DNA of 64,000 bases, taken from contig NZ_NWMW01000003.1 of assembly GCF_002351485.1 (NCBI RefSeq), positions 62,001-126,000 on the forward strand, read 5' to 3'. Positions 61,716 to 64,000 of this stretch are shown here, in pieces. Every line of letters starts with the position of its first letter. The stretch's first letter is position 1. The DNA comes from Sphingomonas spermidinifaciens. Lineage in GTDB: Bacteria; Pseudomonadota; Alphaproteobacteria; Sphingomonadales; Sphingomonadaceae. Below the pieces are notes generated by a model. It saw only the letters and a program-made list of their open reading frames with translations, searched no databases and was not told the origin of the DNA. The position numbers and the translations under genes are program-made.

Positions 61716-62387
61716 ATGTCCTATGCCAATAGCGGCTCGGGACGGGAACGGATCGTGGCGATCGGCCTTGTCGGGCTGATCCAGGGCGGCATTATTGCCG
61801 CGCTCGTGTCCGGCCTCGCCGTCCAGTTCGTCGAGAAGATCGTGGACAAGCCCCTCGAAACCTATTCCGTGCCGCTCCGGCAACCGCCGCCGCCCGATGT
61901 GAAGAAACCCGAGACGCCGAAGACGATCGAGGCGCGAACGACGACGATGCCGGTGATCGACGCGCCCAAGCCGCTGGTTGATCTAGACAAGCCGGCCCCG
62001 CCGCTGATCTCGATCGACATCCCGCCGGCCAAGGTCGATCCAGCGCCGTTGCCCTCGCTGCCCTCGCCCACTCCCACGCCGATGAATCTCTCACGCGGCG
62101 CCAGCGCCCGCGGCAACATCGGCGCGTGGTTTCCGCAGAACGCCTATCCCGCGGCCGCGCTGCGGGCGGAGGCGGAGGGGCGCGCATCGGTCCTGCTCGA
62201 CGTCACCGCCGAAGGGCGCGTGTCCGACTGCCGGATCGTGTCTGGCACCGGCAACGCCGCGCTCGATGCTGAGACTTGCCGGCTTGCAATCCGCAACGGC
62301 CGGTTCGAACCCGCCCGCGACGCCGCCGGGAATCCGATCGCTTCGCAGATGCGACTGCCGCCCGTGGTCTGGCGCATCGTCAACTGA
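61716..62387 (+). CDS. TonB-family energy transducer protein
   Basis: This protein of about 223 residues has a short N-terminal segment and one transmembrane helix (about residues 13-40, IVAIGLVGLIQGGIIAALVSG). A proline-rich linker follows (PPPPDVKKPETPKTIEARTT), and the C-terminal TonB domain shows AYPAAALRAEAEGRASVLLD and RIVSGTGNAALDAETCRLA. The ATG at 61716 (MSYANSG) has GAGG about ten bases upstream; two earlier in-frame ATGs lack one. It probably energises outer-membrane transport. No exbB or exbD is in the window. Confidence 0.87.
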   Translation: MSYANSGSGRERIVAIGLVGLIQGGIIAALVSGLAVQFVEKIVDKPLETYSVPLRQPPPPDVKKPETPKTIEARTTTMPVIDAPKPLVDLDKPAPPLISIDIPPAKVDPAPLPSLPSPTPTPMNLSRGASARGNIGAWFPQNAYPAAALRAEAEGRASVLLDVTAEGRVSDCRIVSGTGNAALDAETCRLAIRNGRFEPARDAAGNPIASQMRLPPVVWRIVN

Positions 62388-62395
62388 CGGCAAAC

Positions 62396-62423
62396 CCCTT
62401 CCCCGCATACTCGCGGGGAAGGG
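62396..62423 (+). terminator. Terminator hairpin after the TonB-like gene
   Basis: CCCTTCCCCGC (62396-62406) pairs perfectly with GCGGGGAAGGG (62413-62423) around ATACTC. There is no T-run. Confidence 0.5.
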
Positions 62424-62714
62424 AAGCCGACTTGGGCGATCGAGCTCTCCAGCGCGATATCCGCTCAGTCGCAGGCGCCCGGCCCAGCGAGGCATCCCGG
62501 CGAGAAATTGGAGCGGGTGAAGGGAACGAGCCGTAGCCGTACGTGGCTGGTCGCGAGGGCGTTACGATTGCAAAGGTCGGGCGATCGCCATTTCAATATT
62601 CAAGCGCTCGCTGTGCTCGTCCACAAACCAGTCGCGCACCTTGCGCACCTTCTTGGCGCGGCAGCGGACCTCCGCTTGAGACAGTGCGCAGCCAACGACG
62701 TATAGACGATAAAT
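62424..62714. other. Non-coding gap with lowered GC
   Basis: No convincing coding region was found in this stretch; short frames of about 60-85 codons read Arg-rich, low-quality proteins. It contains a possible tRNA 3'-end remnant near 62509 and is visibly less GC-rich from about 62560 onward. It marks the change from core genes to the two-component genes at the right edge. Confidence 0.5.
62509..62526 (-). other. Possible tRNA-Gly 3'-end remnant (attachment-site scar)
   Basis: On the minus strand the 18 bases TTCCCTTCACCCGCTCCA equal the T-arm 3' half, acceptor strand and CCA of common bacterial tRNA-Gly genes as recalled. Adjacent sequence (TACGGCTCG) is close to the T-loop with one base missing. 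No 5' part of a tRNA is present. Such 3' ends are left when elements integrate at tRNA genes. Confidence 0.35.
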
Positions 62715-63092
62715 TCAGGCAGCGCGTCGCGCCGCCATGACCCGCCCCATCGCCCCCAAGAGTGGCGCCATTGCGACCGGCTTCTGTAGGAAATCGTCGG
62801 CGCCGCTTTCGACGCAGCGTGTTTTGAGATTAAGGGCCGTGTCGGCGGTGACGACGATGATCGGCACACTGCGCTTGGCATCCTGACGCGCCCGAACCAG
62901 CTGGATGGCGGTCTCCCCGTCCATGCCGGGCATGCGAAGATCCATCAGCACGACGTGGAAATCGTCCTCTTCGATCATCCGCAATCCGGTTTCGGCGTCG
63001 TGAGCTTCCGACATCACGGCGCCCACAACGCTCAACATATCACGCACGACACGACGGTTCAGCGGATCGTCTTCGACAAACAGGACCTTCAC
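62715..63092 (-). CDS. Single-domain response regulator (CheY-like receiver)
   Basis: This 125-residue receiver has the acidic pair in LFVEDDPLNRRVVRDML, the phospho-acceptor Asp in VVLMDLRMPGMDGETAI, the Thr/Ala switch in IIVVTADTA and the Lys in FLQKPVAMAP. There is no output domain. It lies just downstream of the hybrid kinase on the same strand and is probably phosphorylated by it, acting by protein contact. Confidence 0.93.
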   Translation of the reverse strand: MKVLFVEDDPLNRRVVRDMLSVVGAVMSEAHDAETGLRMIEEDDFHVVLMDLRMPGMDGETAIQLVRARQDAKRSVPIIVVTADTALNLKTRCVESGADDFLQKPVAMAPLLGAMGRVMAARRAA

Positions 63093-63135
63093 AAAGGCCT
63101 CCCATGATACGCAATTACAGAATGATTAAGCACGA

Positions 63136-64000
63136 TCACGCCGCCAGCTTTCCGCCGGACCAACCCGCGTCCACGAACGCGGCGGGTTCGTCGCTCGCCA
63201 AGGTCAGAACGGCTCGAACGAACTGCCCGTCCTCTACGGGCTGCATGATGATCTGATCGGGTCGAAGCATCATCAATTCAGCAATGCTGGGTGCACCGAG
63301 CATACCCTGCTGAACGGCAAGCCGACCGCCTGCATGAGCAACCCTCGCGGCAATCTGCCGAATGGACTCGATGCCTTCGTTCTCGGCCAATGTCCTTGCG
63401 TTGATGATGACGATGCCCGGCGATGCCGTGTCGAATGCATCGAGTGCCTCGGCGATCGAACCAGCGACCGAGAGTTTCGCTCCGCGCCCCGACAGCAGGC
63501 TTTGCGCCACACGGCGGCTATCTGGGTCGGCATCGATCAAGAGCATCGAGCAACCGGCCAGTGGTGACGAGCCATCGGCCGCCTCGCTGGCCGCATCCGT
63601 CCGGACCGGCAGATCGACTGTGAACGTCGCTCCCTCGCCGAGCGCACTCTCCAGCACGATCGAGCCGCCAAATCGCTCGACGAGCTGGCGTACGATCGAA
63701 AGACCGAGCCCGGTTCCTGAAAACTGGCGGGTCATGCCGCCATCGACCTGACTGAATGCTTCGAACACTTGCGCCTGATCGTTCTCGTCGATGCCGATGC
63801 CCGTATCCCGGACGACAAGGCGCAGAGCCGGTTCCGGCCCCTCTTCGCGCAGCAAGGCCGAGACGCTGATCGAGCCGACCGGCGTGAACTTGACCGCATT
63901 CGACAGCAGATTGAACAGGATCTGCCGAACCCGACCCGCGTCGGTCAGAACGTACTCCGGCAAACCGGCCAGATCGCAGTCGACCGTCAGCCCCTTCTCC
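63136..64000 (-). CDS. Hybrid sensor histidine kinase, C-terminal part (5' end outside window)
   Basis: The gene runs in from the right edge. Visible are 287 residues. The ATPase domain shows GRVRQILFNLLSNAVKFTPV, VVRDTGIGIDENDQAQVFEAF, RQFSGTGLGLSIVRQL and SALGEGATFTVDLP. A receiver-like domain follows (SMLLIDADPDSRRVAQSLLS to VRAVLTLASDEP). In that receiver the acceptor Asp is replaced by Asn in IVIINARTLAENE, so it is a pseudo-receiver. Phosphate probably goes to the separate receiver protein encoded 43 bp downstream. The input domains lie outside the window. Confidence 0.92.
   Translation of the reverse strand, partial: EKGLTVDCDLAGLPEYVLTDAGRVRQILFNLLSNAVKFTPVGSISVSALLREEGPEPALRLVVRDTGIGIDENDQAQVFEAFSQVDGGMTRQFSGTGLGLSIVRQLVERFGGSIVLESALGEGATFTVDLPVRTDAASEAADGSSPLAGCSMLLIDADPDSRRVAQSLLSGRGAKLSVAGSIAEALDAFDTASPGIVIINARTLAENEGIESIRQIAARVAHAGGRLAVQQGMLGAPSIAELMMLRPDQIIMQPVEDGQFVRAVLTLASDEPAAFVDAGWSGGKLAA

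Noticed and set aside
62276..62705. Short frames of 60-86 codons in the gap after the TonB-like gene
   Set aside because: They are Arg-rich, lack ribosome sites and overlap each other. They read like non-coding DNA.
1..64000. CRISPR arrays, rRNA and intact tRNA genes, transposases
   Set aside because: No regularly spaced direct repeats, no complete tRNA cloverleaf, no rRNA signature and no transposase motif were seen in either strand.

Overview
The window is a GC-rich, densely coded stretch of chromosome from an alphaproteobacterium, most likely a sphingomonad (Sphingomonadaceae). This is judged from protein style and gene order: hrcA-grpE-glnD, rph-rdgB-hemW, metZ-apaG, lptD-surA-pdxA-rsmA with pepA-holC-ndk alongside, recN next to bamD, and hslVU. 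No database search was possible. No rRNA, intact tRNA, CRISPR array, transposase or integrase was seen. Almost every gap is shorter than 300 bp. Many neighbours overlap by 1-4 bp (ATGA, GTGA, TGATG), which suggests translational coupling.

Layout. 1-4 kb: end of an exo/endonuclease-phosphatase gene, a patatin-like lipase, a LapA-type membrane protein and pyrF. 4.2-7.7 kb: recN and bamD leftward, a type I phosphomannose isomerase rightward. 7.7-12.3 kb: small envelope proteins, a SOUL-family protein, a phage-type muramidase/holin pair and hslVU. 12.4-19.4 kb: two tandem paralogous lipoproteins, glyoxalases II and I, a SIMPL protein, then a cell-wall group (alpha/beta hydrolase, divergent Mur ligase, LD-carboxypeptidase) and a photolyase-like protein. 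19.5-31.3 kb: thrS, infC (apparently starting at ATA), a siderophore receptor, glnD, grpE, hrcA, rph and rdgB.

31.3-34.7 kb is an accessory block that separates rdgB from hemW. It holds a small secreted or membrane protein, a divergent HxlR regulator and SDR enzyme, and a probable polymorphic nuclease toxin with its immunity protein. 34.7-44.2 kb: hemW, a serine hydrolase, a GNAT-lysR-apaG-metZ operon, a PMT-type glycosyltransferase, a GbsR/MarR regulator with two small membrane proteins that share an 18-bp operator-like site, and trmFO. 44.2-53.9 kb: an EF-hand gene frameshifted at a C9 tract, a squalene/phytoene-synthase-like protein, three Tad minor-pilin-type proteins, an HWE-type kinase, ettA, an M28 peptidase and ndk. 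54-62.4 kb: holC, pepA, lptD, surA, pdxA, rsmA and a TonB-like protein. Beyond 62.4 kb lies a possible tRNA-Gly 3'-end scar, then a single-domain response regulator and the end of a hybrid kinase whose own receiver has lost its phospho-acceptor Asp.

The best candidates for something new are: the toxin-immunity cassette in the rdgB-hemW gap; the GbsR regulator and membrane-protein pair linked by a shared operator; the Mur ligase (GTSGKST instead of GTHGKTT) beside an LD-carboxypeptidase; the photolyase-like protein with a missing or relocated antenna domain; and the stand-alone GTA-style lysis pair.
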